Of a DNA stretch of 64,000 nt, positions 33,820 to 44,425 are shown in pieces; the first letter of the stretch is position 1, and each line of letters starts with the position of its first letter. The position numbers and the translations under genes are program-made. The notes under the pieces are model-generated. The model was not told the DNA's origin. It saw only the letters and a program-made list of their open reading frames with translations, and did not search any database. Origin of the DNA: Sorex araneus (taxonomy: Eukaryota > Chordata > Mammalia > Eulipotyphla > Soricidae); contig NC_073302.1 in NCBI RefSeq assembly GCF_027595985.1, forward strand, positions 406,078,503 through 406,142,502. Direction: 5' to 3'.

Positions 33820-34939
33820 AAATCAGAGACAGTGCCAGGAGATATTCACACACCTATCACAATCTTTAGAACAGATGAGTCTGGGAAGAATTCATGAAGC
33901 CGTCTTCTCTATCTTGCTTTTTAGTTTAACCCCTGTGTACTCGCACCAGATGAAAATCTCTTCTGACTTAGCCCCCCTGGAGAAATGCACATCTGTCAGA
34001 GAGCTCGATAAACCATCCCAGTTCTGACAGCAACTCCGTGAATCAACAGAATCTTCTTTGAGAACAGCCACCCACTACATTTTAGGGTAAGAATTGCTTC
34101 CTTGAGGAGAAAGATGCAAATAGGAATCACTGTATTTGCTCTTCTTCTGGGTGTCTATCCTTCTGTGCGAGAACCAGTGAGACTCTGATGATAATATAAT
34201 AGGACTCTGCTCTGCTGCTCTCATCTCAGATAGAGCTTTTTTGGTCTCTCTTTCCTTTCCTGTGTTGCTGTCACTTCAGAGACTGGAGGTTGCATATACT
34301 TGATTATGATGTTCACAGATTTGGTTGTGCTAGCTAGGAGCTGCACACTTTAGCAGTATTTTTTGAGGTTGCAGTGTGCTGGAGGACAGCATGCTCTGTT
34401 GCAGCACCACCAGACTCAGCAATAGACGGGTAGAACTGGGAATCAAACTTATGTTTGAGAGGAAGGAATTTTCACCACTGAGTCATCCCCTGCCCCCTCC
34501 ATCCCCTACTGCAACCACCACACTGAACGCTTCTCTTCCCAATGCCAATGGGCACCTTAGGATCAGCAGAGTTCTACTGATCACAGACTCCTGAAAACTG
34601 GGTACCAGTGTAAGAGGAAAAGGCTGCCAAGACAATGCATTTGGAGGAGAAGAGCTTGCTGAGAAGGGTGGCAAATAAAAACTAGCATGTGGCTTCCACC
34701 TAGGGTTCAGTCAGCCTTTTTATCTCCTCGGCGCAGCAGAGTTAGAAGGTAGCCTGCTCTCAGGCTGTGCTCTACTAGCCTGCTTCAGATGTTCTCTTAG
34801 AGGGCTGCCCAAGAAATCTCTCCTTCAGAAAAGTTCTAAATATGTATGGGGGAAAAGGAAAGTGCCCAGCAATTCTCAGCTAAGGCTGGTGAGTCATTGC
34901 AAGAGCCCGAGGGTACAGCATTCCTGAGATACTGGGGGT
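33820..34939. other. mixed unique sequence
   Basis: No gene seen. The part near 34370-34500 (gggaatcaaacttatgtttg ... ccactgagtcatcccctgcc) may be a very old reversed tRNA-derived SINE. Confidence 0.4.
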
Positions 34940-35078
34940 TACTAAAGCCACCTGAAGCACAGAGGCTGGGGCCTCCAGGAGAACATTAGACAATGCTTGG
35001 GGGCTAGGTGGTGCCAAAATAGGGAGGGTCAGCGCATACAAGGCATGTGCCTGAGCCCCTGTACTATCTCTCCAGCTC
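34940..35078 (-). mobile_element. old SINE fragment
   Basis: Ends in a recognisable reversed head (cctgtactatctctccagct) after gcatacaaggcatgtgcct. The body is heavily diverged. Confidence 0.5.
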
Positions 35079-35241
35079 AATGCATTAGTAATGCAAAAAC
35101 AACTTGCCCACTGAGACTTTCTCCCAGGTCAGTGTTTAATTTGTGCTTTTTATTATTTGTTTATTTGATTCTTTAGATTCTTACGCTGATGAGATTCTGA
35201 TTTCTCTAAAATAGTGAAATTTTTGTCTTTATGAAAGCCCA

Positions 35242-35324
35242 GTAACAACAAGTCTCACAATGGAGATGTTACTGGTGCCCACTCGAGCAAATCGAAGAAC
35301 AACAGGACAACAGTGCTACAGTGC
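35242..35324 (+). mobile_element. minimal RTE-tail insertion with TSD
   Basis: Only 83 bases: the end of the RTE 5'-UTR block (gtaacaacaagtctcac) and the RTE 3' terminus, ending (acagtgct)n. A perfect 12-base duplication tatgaaagccca at 35230-35241 and 35325-35336 shows a complete insertion event, truncated at the 5' side. Confidence 0.93.
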
Positions 35325-35336
35325 TATGAAAGCCCA

Positions 35337-36173
35337 TTCTAGCACAATGATTACTGCATAGTATACAAAGCACAATAAAGGCTTAGGAGGTGACTTTGAT
35401 ATGAATATAAAAAATTGTGATATTCAAATACCAAGTCTAATGAGAGAATGAAAGGGAGAAATCATTTTAATACAAGAAAGAGCATGACAATTGCATCAGT
35501 CTTGGTAGCTAGATGATTTCCAAAAAATTTTTCTTTCTGTGTTTAATTCCCAGTGATTTCTGGGAAGTTTAATAAAATGCAAATATTAAACATTCATCCA
35601 ATATGAGGTCTTCTACTAGCCATTATATTTGTTATCCTAGTAATAAAAACCTTCGAATGTGCCTACAATTATGTTCCTTTTCACTGGGATATTTCTGTCA
35701 TCTAAAAGAAAGAACAATGATTAGCCAGAAAAGCAGAGGAAGCTCTCAAAAGGAAGCCACAGACTGCTAAAAAATTATTTGATTTTTTTAATGATCTTCA
35801 AAAATATAGGTGTTTTTGGATTCCTTCAACAGTTGGAATTTTTTCACTCACAAAAACTCTTGTAATACTAACACCTTGAAATTCACTGATGTTATGCATA
35901 AATATTTGACACTCACAGAAAGTACAAAACTCCAACTCCCTTTCAACACCACAGAATTCATAAGGTGTTCCCTTAAAACAAGCAGCCAAATTCTGGCAGA
36001 GTTGTAAAACTTTTTTTTCTTTTGAAGAAGATTATAGACTCTTAATCTTCTAGGTGTGAATGCCATCTATTTTCAGTTTATTTCATAGCCATTTTTTTCA
36101 TTTTTCTATTAGTGTTTCAGCTACTTACTCTAATATTATACCCACTACTGACTCTGAAAATTTGGGGGGTTTT
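35337..36173. other. AT-rich unique stretch
   Basis: Nothing recognised. Confidence 0.5.
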
Positions 36174-36357
36174 CTACTTTTTTTTTTTTTTTTGCTTTTT
36201 GGGTCACACTCAGCTATGCTCAGGGGTTATTCCTGGCTTTGCACTCAGGAATTACTCCTGGCAGTGCTTGGGGGACCATATGGGATGCCGAGGATCGAAC
36301 CCAGGTCGGCCGCACGCAAGGCAAATGCCCTACCCGCTCTACTATCGCTCCGGCCCC
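36174..36357 (-). mobile_element. SOR SINE, near consensus
   Basis: Long poly-T, tttgggtcacactcagctat, B box (ggatcgaacccaggtcgg) and head (ctatcgctccggcccc). Confidence 0.94.
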
Positions 36358-36364
36358 TCCACAT

Positions 36365-36665
36365 TTTTCTTGAGTCACTGTGATTCACAATACTATTAGT
36401 GATAGTTTCATGCATCCATCCTTCCAACACTACATCTACCAGAGTTTCTACTTTCCTCTACCAAGGTCCTAAGGGCCTTTCCATTCCCCTTCTTCCCCCA
36501 CCTCTGCCTGCATGATAAGCTCAGTACCATAAACCACCTCCCAGATTTTGTTGCCACCGACCGTTTATCCATACCATGCATCTTTATAATCCCACATATG
36601 AGAGAAATCATTCTGTATCTCTCTCTCTCCCTCAACTGACTTCACTTCTCTAGTCCCATACACAT
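36365..36665 (-). mobile_element. old L1 3' end, antisense
   Basis: Contains gagtcactgtgattcacaat near the left. Read in reverse, agatacagaatgatttctct and catatgtgggattataaaga match the older L1 3' end also seen at 56090-56150. Confidence 0.6.
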
Positions 36666-36930
36666 AGTTGTAAACAAATTTAGTCTTTGATAGGCCAACC
36701 AGCTAAAGAACACTGCTAAGTGTGACCGCTCAGAAATTCTAATGAACCTGTTAAACTAATAGTGACATGGCAAAAAAAAAAAAAATCCCATGTACACTCA
36801 TCTGTGTCTCCTATGGCCACCTGATTCTGTCCCCCCAATTTTTTTTGTTGAAATTATTTTGCTCATATTAAGATCCCCAAAGTAAACATAAAGTTCTCTG
36901 GGGAAAGTAAATAGAATTATAGGAAACATC

Positions 36931-37474
36931 TGGCAGGGGGCAACTGAAGGAAGAGCCTCGGCGGCTCTCCTCCGCTGCACTGCGCCCCTCCTTCCCACGC
37001 CCCCCCTTGTTTTGGGGGACTGCTCACCCAGCCAGAGCTGCCCAGGTCATGAGGCAGAGGAGGAGGAAATGAGGGCCAAGCCGGTTGATTGATCAGATGC
37101 CGTTTATTCCATTCTCTCCACTCACCTCTTCCAGTCTCTCCAAGCTCCCCGTTTCTCCTCTCTCCTCTCTCTCCCCCAGCACTCTTCCTTCCTAGTCCTC
37201 ATTCCTCCATCCCCCCCTCCATTCTCCTCCCATGCTCTCTGGATTCTCTTCCCTTTCACTAGTATCTCCCCCTACTTGTCTCTCCATCTTGCCCTCTAGG
37301 CTACACACAGTCTGGTAGCAAAATCAACATAAGAAAGCCCTTCCTGAGGGCTGCCAGATTCAAAGGAAGCACCACCTAGGGGCCTTCCAAAGCCCTTCCT
37401 GAGGGCCCCCCCTCCAGGCAAAATACCTCTTAAGGTGTTTTTCTCCTTTCCTCAGTCCAAAAATTCCATCAACA
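36931..37474 (-). mobile_element. retroviral-type LTR, minus strand
   Basis: On the minus strand it starts TGTTGATGGAATTTTT or TGATGGAATT and has GGAGAGACAAGTAGG. It carries an AATAAA followed by CGGCATCTGATCA, and ends in a GC-rich part. These landmarks match the LTR at 41231-41874. The word acatct flanks it (36926-36931 and 37472-37477), which fits a solo LTR with a 6-base TSD. However, the same word also occurs at the internal-to-LTR junction of the plus-strand copy, so the exact edges are open. Confidence 0.6.
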
Positions 37475-37477
37475 TCT

Positions 37478-38046
37478 TAATACTAGTTATTTTTGTATGG
37501 ACACAGTAAGAGATACATTGAGGCTTGCAGGGCAGCTCTCCTGGGAACATCTTGCAGACTCAGGCTACAGCATTTAGGCCAGATTAATCATTCCTAACCC
37601 TAGCAGGGTCTGAATCTAGTTATTACTTTTTGGATCATGACAGCATCTGTCCATGACCAAGCTCTTATCTTATAGTTAAGCATTAGGCACTTTGGCCAGG
37701 CCCATCTCGATGCCAGGGTAGGACATAACTCACCGCTTGTCCTGGGTCCGTCCTGTCCCTCTTCGGGACCCTGCTTTTGGGGGTGCTAGGAAGTAAGGTC
37801 GAGAGAACAGATGCCCAGGAGAAAAATATTATGTAGAGTCAAATGACTCCAGGTTACAAAAGCATAGCATTTGCTAGTCTTCCTGTGCCCATACAAAAGG
37901 ACATGGCTCTGAATAAACTATGCAAAGGACTCAAGGAGAAGAGAAAAATCTATTTACAAGTCAACAGCACACAAAGAAAGAAGGTACAAATAAACACAGA
38001 GGAAAGTTTCCAATAAATATAAACTACCTGAGGCTATGATATCCTA
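37478..38046 (-). mobile_element. LTR-element internal-type segment, minus strand
   Basis: The reverse complement of this segment aligns over its length with 40449-41045 (shared words ggcatcgagatgggcctggc, gcctaatgcttaacta, gttgacttgtaaata). By eye identity is roughly 80%. No gag, pol or env reading frame is visible in either copy. Confidence 0.65.
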
Positions 38047-38278
38047 CATTATCTTTTCTGTAGACTGTCCCAGCAGTGTCCAAGGCACATCTGTGTTCAT
38101 GACTTTTCCTGACTATAGCTAAACACTGGTCCTTCTGTAGCAAGGCTATGTCATATCCTGGTTGGAAACTCATGAGCCTCTGTTACGGTAATTTGAGAAA
38201 TAGAGAAGATAACAGAATAAGCTCCTCTCTTGATGTTCATTTACATAGTGAGGATGATAATAAAAGCATTTACAACAC

Positions 38279-38962
38279 TGTATCACTATATCACTGTCAT
38301 CTCGTTGTTCATCTATTTGCTTGAGCGGGCACCAGTAACATCTCCATTTGTCCTAGCCCTGAGATTTTAGCAGCCTCTTTCACTCATCCTTCCCAATGGT
38401 GCCACACTGGAGGCTCTTTCAGGGTCAGAAGAATGAGACCCAGCATTGTTACTATTTTTGGCATATCGAATACACCACAGGGAACTTGCCAGGCTCTGAC
38501 ATGAGGGCAGGATACTCTCCGTAGCTTGCCAGGTTCTTTGAGAGGAAGAACTAGGCTATAAGACGTCACACAGAGAGATTGAGGCCATGCACTTCCCATG
38601 CACTTGGTTTTATAGTTTCTGGATCTTGGCTATTGATGAGATTTCATGGCACCAGGGGCAGTTTCTGGGTGTGGCTGCCAAACTACTGGAAAATGGGGGA
38701 TCTGGGTGGAGGAGGCCCAGTCCTGATCCGAGCAGGCTTGGAGATCTCAGCCCCGGATCCCGCATACCTGGGTTCCTCTGCTGGTACCTTCATGCATGAG
38801 GCTCGTCCGAGCATGTGGAGACTGGCCTTGAGCATGGCTGTGGCTGGGTTCCGGAGGTCTTCGACTGCCAGGGCTCTGCTTGGAGCAGGGAGGGCAACTC
38901 AGCTCACCCCCTTCGAGGGGCCCTGGTGAAGACAGTCAGGTGCAGGGGCAAGAGACTCTGCA
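38279..38962 (-). mobile_element. short non-autonomous RTE derivative (copy B), complete
   Basis: The 11-base duplication atttacaacac at 38268-38278 and 38963-38973 encloses 684 bp. Read on the minus strand: ~560 bp of RTE 5' UTR, the region around the ORF2 start, then an abrupt switch (near 38350-38360) to the RTE 3' terminus and short tandem repeats. This copy gives the best view of the unit's 5' end. Confidence 0.9.
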
Positions 38963-39202
38963 ATTTACAACACAAACTGAGTAAAGTAATCAATAAAATT
39001 AAAATACTTAAACAAGGTCAAGCATTCAAAAATAGACTAAAGGTGGGGGGTAAGGGAGACTATGGCACAATGATGTAGAAGAAGTAGATTGGTGAAGTTG
39101 CTCTACAACTATAAATAATGATTTAATACTACTGTAAACTATGACACTTCAATGAAAATAACAATTAAATGAAAAGAATCCCAATATTAAAATAAAGAGT
39201 AA

Positions 39203-39362
39203 AGGGCTGGAGGGAGCAGTTAAGGCACTTGCCTTATATGTGTGTGAGTCAGGTTTGATTGTCATATAGTTCCCTGAGACCTCTAGGAGTGATTTCTGAG
39301 CACAGAGGCAAGAGTAGTCATGAGGACAGCTGAATGTGGCCCCAAAATCAAATAAATAAATA
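39203..39362 (+). mobile_element. SOR-type SINE, diverged
   Basis: Head agggctggagggagcagtta, cttgccttatatgtgtgtga, B-box relic (aggtttgattgtc), then ggagtgatttctgagcacag and an (aaat)n tail. Confidence 0.8.
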
Positions 39363-39464
39363 GAGTAGATTTTTTCAATAGAAAATGAAGGAAAGAAATA
39401 CAAATGATTGCTAGGTATAGAAAGAACATTTGATTTCCTTATAACTAAATAACATTTTCAGATT

Positions 39465-39900
39465 CTAATAATAAATATCACTCTGCTTCCATCAGACTAG
39501 CTAAGTCTCACTTATAACGCCTGATGTTTTTACAGATGCAGAAAAACTATCTTATTCACCACTACTGGGATTATAGATTGGTACAGAGGTGTGTTATGGG
39601 AAATTTTGAAAACATATACTGCATATTCAACTAGAAATGTTTACTGGACAATTCTATTTGTAAATTCTTACACAAAATACAACATTTTGTGTAAACATGT
39701 TCAGTGCATCAATATTCAGAAGAACAAAATACTAGAATTGTCTGAAAGCCGATTTGGCTAAATTTGGCACATTAGAATATTACACAGCTATTAGTAATAC
39801 CAAGGGCAGCTTTCTATATCTTGTGGACCGACACGGAAAAAGTCCTAGATACATTTTTGCTAAAAATAAAATAAAAGTGACAAAGAGAATTTTTCATATA
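39465..39900 (+). mobile_element. old L1 ORF2-end remnant
   Basis: Words such as ccactactgggattatagat, aatattcagaagaacaaaat and cattagaatattacacagct follow the order of the last part of L1 ORF2. Very diverged. Confidence 0.45.
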
Positions 39901-40448
39901 AATATCTTTAATGTCAGTAGAAATAAGCACAGTATTTTGCCATTTATATGTTTGTGTTTGCATAACATACATACCTTAAAATACATGACTGAGGTATAAC
40001 TCACATTAATAGGTAATCTGTAAGTTTTATTACACATATGACTGTAAGTGTCCATGTGTCGCAGTACAAAGGGGTGGTTTGTACACTTGCAGAGTGTCTG
40101 CATGGAACACACCAAACTATTTTGGAGCATGGGCTGGGAAAAGGCAGTCAGGAAGGAAATTGAGGAACATTAGTGTTTACTCTTGTACTACACATCTTTG
40201 TCATGTTTGAACATTTTTATATTGAATGACTTTTGTAGTTAAAAAAATCTCGCACATGAAAAAGTGCTCTACATCTCTAATCATCAGGGAGATGCAGGTC
40301 AAAACAACCATGAGATACCACCTCACACCACAGAGACTGGCACACATCCAAAAGAACAAAACAACCACTGTTGGAGAGGATGTGGGGAGAAAGGGACCCT
40401 TCTACACTGCTGGTGGGAATGCCGACTGGTTCAGCCCTTTTGGAAAAC

Positions 40449-41874
40449 TGTAGGATAACATAGCCTCAGTAGTTTAGGTTTATTGGGTTACTCCCATTAC
40501 AGTGCTCCTATTCCTCTTTGTTTATTTGTAGCTTCTTTCTTAGTGTTCTGTTGACTTGTAAATAATGTTTTTCTCTTCTCCTTGAGTCCTTTGCATAGTT
40601 TATTCATAGCAAGTCCTTTTTGTATGGACACAGGAAGACTTAACAAATGTTATGCTTTTGTAACCTGGGAGTCATTTGACTCTACATGATATTTTCCTCC
40701 AGGACATCTGTTCTCTTGACCTAAGCCTCAGCTGCCCTTACTTCCTAGCACCCCCAAAGCACGGTCCCGACGTGGGACAAGAAGGACCCAGGGCAAGCGG
40801 TGAGTTGTGTGCTACCCTGGCATCGAGATGGGCCTGGCCAAAGCGCCTAATGCTTAACTATATGTTAAGAGCTTGGTCATGGGGTGTCATGTCATGATCC
40901 AAAAGCAATGACGAGACAGGGCCCTGCTAGGGCTAGGAAAGACTAATCTGGCCTGAGCGCTCTAGTCTGAGATCGAGGTGACCCCCGGAGAGCAATTCTA
41001 AAAGTTTAATGCATCTCTTGCTATGCCCATACAAAATGATTAATATTATGAATGCTTATATGTTTGTTGGACAGAGAGGAAAAACACAACCATGGGATTT
41101 CATCCTTGGATGGGTCCTGCTGAAAGAGTATCTGTCCTAGAGAATAGGTGTTCTGCTAGTGTTATTGAACTTTTTGTGCCTAGCATTTTATTTTATGGTT
41201 AAAATCTGTTCTAAACAAAAAGGGGGGAGATGTTGGAATATTTCCCCTTTTCCAGCTGCCTTCTGGAGTTTTGTCACAGAAACCTTTTGTCACAGAAACC
41301 TAGCTGATCTTTGACCCGCAGATCTAAGGTGCTAGCCAGGCTTGACTTGACATTGTAGATTCCAGGCTCTGGCCCAGCCTAGTCTTTGGGATGTAAATTT
41401 CAGGTGCTGTCTAGTTTGTAATTGACATGTAGATTTCTTGCTGCAGCCCAGCCTGGTCTTTGGGATGTAAATCCGAGTGCTTTCAGCCCAAAGAGGGCTT
41501 TGGTTTTGGTTTTGTATCTTCTTTGGGGGGGGGGGGGGGGCCGGATCCATGGGGCAGATCCACGGGGCCAGATCCACCGGGAGAGACAAGTAGGAGGGAG
41601 AGAGAAGCCAGAGAGAGGGAGTAGTTGAGCAGTAAATCCAGAGAGAGGCCGGAGCTGGGAGTGCAGAAGATGAGAAAGTTTGAAGATTGAATAAACGGTA
41701 ACTAATCAGCAACCAGCTTGGTCCTCGTTCTTCCTTCGCCTATCCTTGACCACCGGCCGTCCCGATCCAGTCCACACACTGCGGTTCCAGAGCACCGAAC
41801 GCGGGTGGTGAGACAGAGCCGCCCGGAGAGCCCGCGAGTGCACGCGCCCCCTCGGCGTTCTTTAGTTTTTTACA
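40449..41874 (+). mobile_element. LTR-retroelement insertion inside L1
   Basis: Begins TGTAGGATAACATAG directly after interrupted L1 sequence and ends TTTTTTACA. The flanks gaaaac (40443-40448) and gcaaac (41875-41880) look like a 6-base TSD with one change. Within it, aaaaaggggggaga at 41218-41230 resembles a polypurine tract and is followed by an LTR-like unit. Either this is an element that lost its 5' part, or the whole 1426 bp is one long LTR. No viral protein frame is preserved. Confidence 0.7.
41231..41874 (+). mobile_element. LTR of the insertion in L1
   Basis: Starts TGTTGGAATATTTCCCC after the polypurine-like run and contains a poly-G tract (about 41526-41540) and gggagagacaagtaggaggg. 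An AATAAA near 41690 is followed by cggtaactaatcag, and a GC-rich end closes with TACA. The U3 half differs strongly from the minus-strand LTR at 36931-37474. The poly(A)-signal region is shared. Confidence 0.65.
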
Positions 41875-42668
41875 GCAAACAATATGGACGATTCTAAAAA
41901 AATTAGAAATTGAGCTCTCATTTGACCCAGCAATACCACTGCTGGGAATATATCCCAGAGAAGCAAAAAACTATAGTCGAAATGACATCTGCACTCATAT
42001 GTTCACCGCAGCGTTATTTACAATAGCCAGAATCTGGAAAAAACCCGAGTGCCCTAGAACAGATGACTGGTTGAAGAAACTTTGGTACATCTATACAATG
42101 GAATACTATGCAGTTGTTAGAAAAAATGAGGTCATGAACTTTGCATATAAGAGGATCGGCATGGAAAGTATGCTAAGTGAAATGAGTCAGAAAGAGAGAG
42201 ACAGACATAGAAAGATTGCACTCATCTGTGGACTATAGAATAACAGAGTAGGAGACTAACACCCAAGAATAGTAGAAATAAGTACCAGGAGGTTGACTCC
42301 ATGGCTTGGAAGCTAGCCTCACATTCTGGGAAAAAGGCAGCTCAGAGAGAGAAGGGATCACCAAGTAAAATGTGGTTGGAGGCCACTCAGGAGAAGGGTG
42401 AATGTAGACTAGAGACTGAACACAATGGCCACTCAACACCTTTATTGCAAACCACAACACCTAATTAGAGAGGGAAAACAAAAGGGAATACCCTGCCACA
42501 GTGGGGGGGAATGGGATGGGGGGGTGGGAGGGATGCTGGGTTTATTTGTGGTGGAGAATGGGCACTGGTGAAGGGTGAGTTCTCGAACTTCATATGAGGG
42601 AAACATGAGCACGAATATGTATAAATCTGTTACTGTACCCTCACTGTAACTCACTAACAAATAAACTT

Positions 42669-43104
42669 TAAAAAAAGCTCATATAAACATTTTTTAATGC
42701 TGCTATGGTGCCTGTGGACAAAAAATAAATAAATTCCCAAACTTAGTCACACCCAAGCTGCAGCATTTGGTTCTAGCCCATCCTCCCATGAAGCCTCAGT
42801 ACCTATCATTAAAACTGCCTCATTCTGTTGCTCAGGAAGAACGTGGCCTATCAGCATCTGGGTGCAGCTGGCCTGTGCCAGCCCTAGCAAGAGCAGGAGA
42901 GAAACATGTGAATGGGGATTTTGTCTGTTTCATTCCTTGCTATTCTTAAAATCTACAATAATACTTATTGAAGGAATAAATGAACAATGCACTCTATATT
43001 GGGACACAGAGGAGGTGCAGAAGGATGAGGATAGCAATTTTTCCCCTCCAGGCTCATCTGATTGTCTCTTTTATTTTATCCATGGGTGTGAGGGTGGGGT
43101 GGGC
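42669..43104. other. unique stretch
   Basis: No gene or repeat recognised. Confidence 0.5.
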
Positions 43105-43252
43105 CAAATCAGCTTGTCATCAGGGGGTTACTCCTGGCTTTGTTCCTGAGTGCCTGAGTGGCCCCGGCAGTGCTCAGGGAATCATATGTGGGCCCTGGAA
43201 TTCAAACTGCACAGTCAGCCACATATAAGGCAGATGCCTTAATCCCTTTACC
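43105..43252 (-). mobile_element. SOR-type SINE, diverged
   Basis: Reverse words ggggttactcctggctttgt, cggcagtgctcagggaatca and ggaattcaaactgcacagtc, then aaggcagatgccttaatccc. Confidence 0.75.
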
Positions 43253-43525
43253 AGTTGAATATCCCTTAAATCTGGCTTTCCCCCACTCTGGTTTACAAAA
43301 CTCTAGCCTCAATAACCTTTCTCAGATTCTTAGTCCCACTAAGATTTTTCCAAAGTCAAACTTCTTTTTACTTTGAGTCCAGATATAGACATTTCCAATT
43401 GTTCTTCCCCCTGGTTTGCTTCCTTCATGCTTCTTACCAAAATATGTGGTCATTTATTTCATTCCTTCATTACAGTATAAGTCAATTATGTTCAGTGTTA
43501 CATATATGTATAAGTGCTTCTCATT

Positions 43526-44409
43526 CAGCATATCACTGTCATCCCATTGTTCATCAATTTGCTCGAGTGGGCACCAGTAACATCTCCATTCATCCCAGCC
43601 CTGAGATTTTTTTTTCTTTTTTCTTTTTTTATTAGTGAATCACTGTGAGGTACAGTTACAAATTTATGAACTTTCATGTTTGCATTTCGTTTACATCCCT
43701 TCACCAGTGCCCATTCTCCTCCACCAATGTTCCCAGTATCTCTCCCACCACCCCCACTCCAATCCCCACCACCCCACCCTGCCTCTGCGGCAGGGCATTC
43801 CCTTTTGTTCTCTCTTCTGTTGGATGTTGTAGTTTGCAATAGAGGTATTGAGTGGCCATCATGTTCGGTCTATAGTCTACTTTTCCAGCCCTGAGATTTT
43901 AACAGCCTCTCCTTACTCATTTTTCCTGACGATTGGAGGCTCTTTAAGGGTCAGGGAAATGAGACCTGTTATTGTTACCGTATTTGGCATATCCAATACA
44001 CCAAGGGGAGCTTGCCAGGCTCTTCTGTGTGGGCGGGATACTCTTGGCAGCTTGCTGAGCTCTCTGAGAGGGATGGAGAATGTATATCAGAGAATAAAAG
44101 CAAGTATGTCAAAACCAAACGCAAGTGTGCTGCTTTAGGCACATCAGTGGGCTAGACTATAAGAGGTCGTGTGGCCGCTTCCAGGAGCTTTATTTTACAT
44201 AGTCTCTGGATCTTGGTCATTGATGGGATTATATGGCGCCTGGGACAGTTTCTGGGCCTGACTGCCAAGCTACTGGAAAATGGGGGGGGGGGGGGGTCTG
44301 GGTGGACGAGACCCAGTCTCGATCCGAGCAGGCTTGGAGATCTCAGCCCCAGGTCCCGAATGCCTGGGTTCCTCTGCCAATTTGTTCATGCTTCTTAATA
44401 AGTGCTTTA
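43526..44409 (-). mobile_element. short non-autonomous RTE derivative (copy C) with nested L1
   Basis: Flanked by ataa(g/a)tgcttctcatt at 43510-43525 and 44410-44425. Same order as copy B: 3' terminus, ORF2-start region, ggcatatccaatac block, long 5' UTR. Without the nested L1 and its 16-base duplication it is about 594 bp. A poly-G run lies at about 44283-44296. Confidence 0.88.
43611..43884 (-). mobile_element. L1 3' UTR nested in RTE derivative C
   Basis: Antisense L1 3' UTR from poly-T and attagtgaatcactgtgagg to ggtattgagtggccatcatg. The 16-base duplication ccagccctgagatttt is at 43595-43610 and 43885-43900. Confidence 0.95.
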
Positions 44410-44425
44410 ATAAATGCTTCTCATT

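Larger units (their letters stand above)
40251..42668 (+). mobile_element. L1 3' end, split by an LTR element
   Basis: ORF2 sequence runs to ttcagcccttttggaaaac (40448). It resumes after the LTR insertion with aatatggacgattct (41881), continuing through tatcccagagaagc, gaatactatgcagttgttag and the 3' UTR with its G-rich tract. A ttaaaaaaa(t/g)ctc repeat near 40238 and 42660 is a likely TSD. Confidence 0.92.

Noticed and set aside
40449..41874. Intact endogenous retrovirus
   Set aside because: No gag, pro, pol or env frame and no 5' LTR; only LTR and short internal-type sequence.
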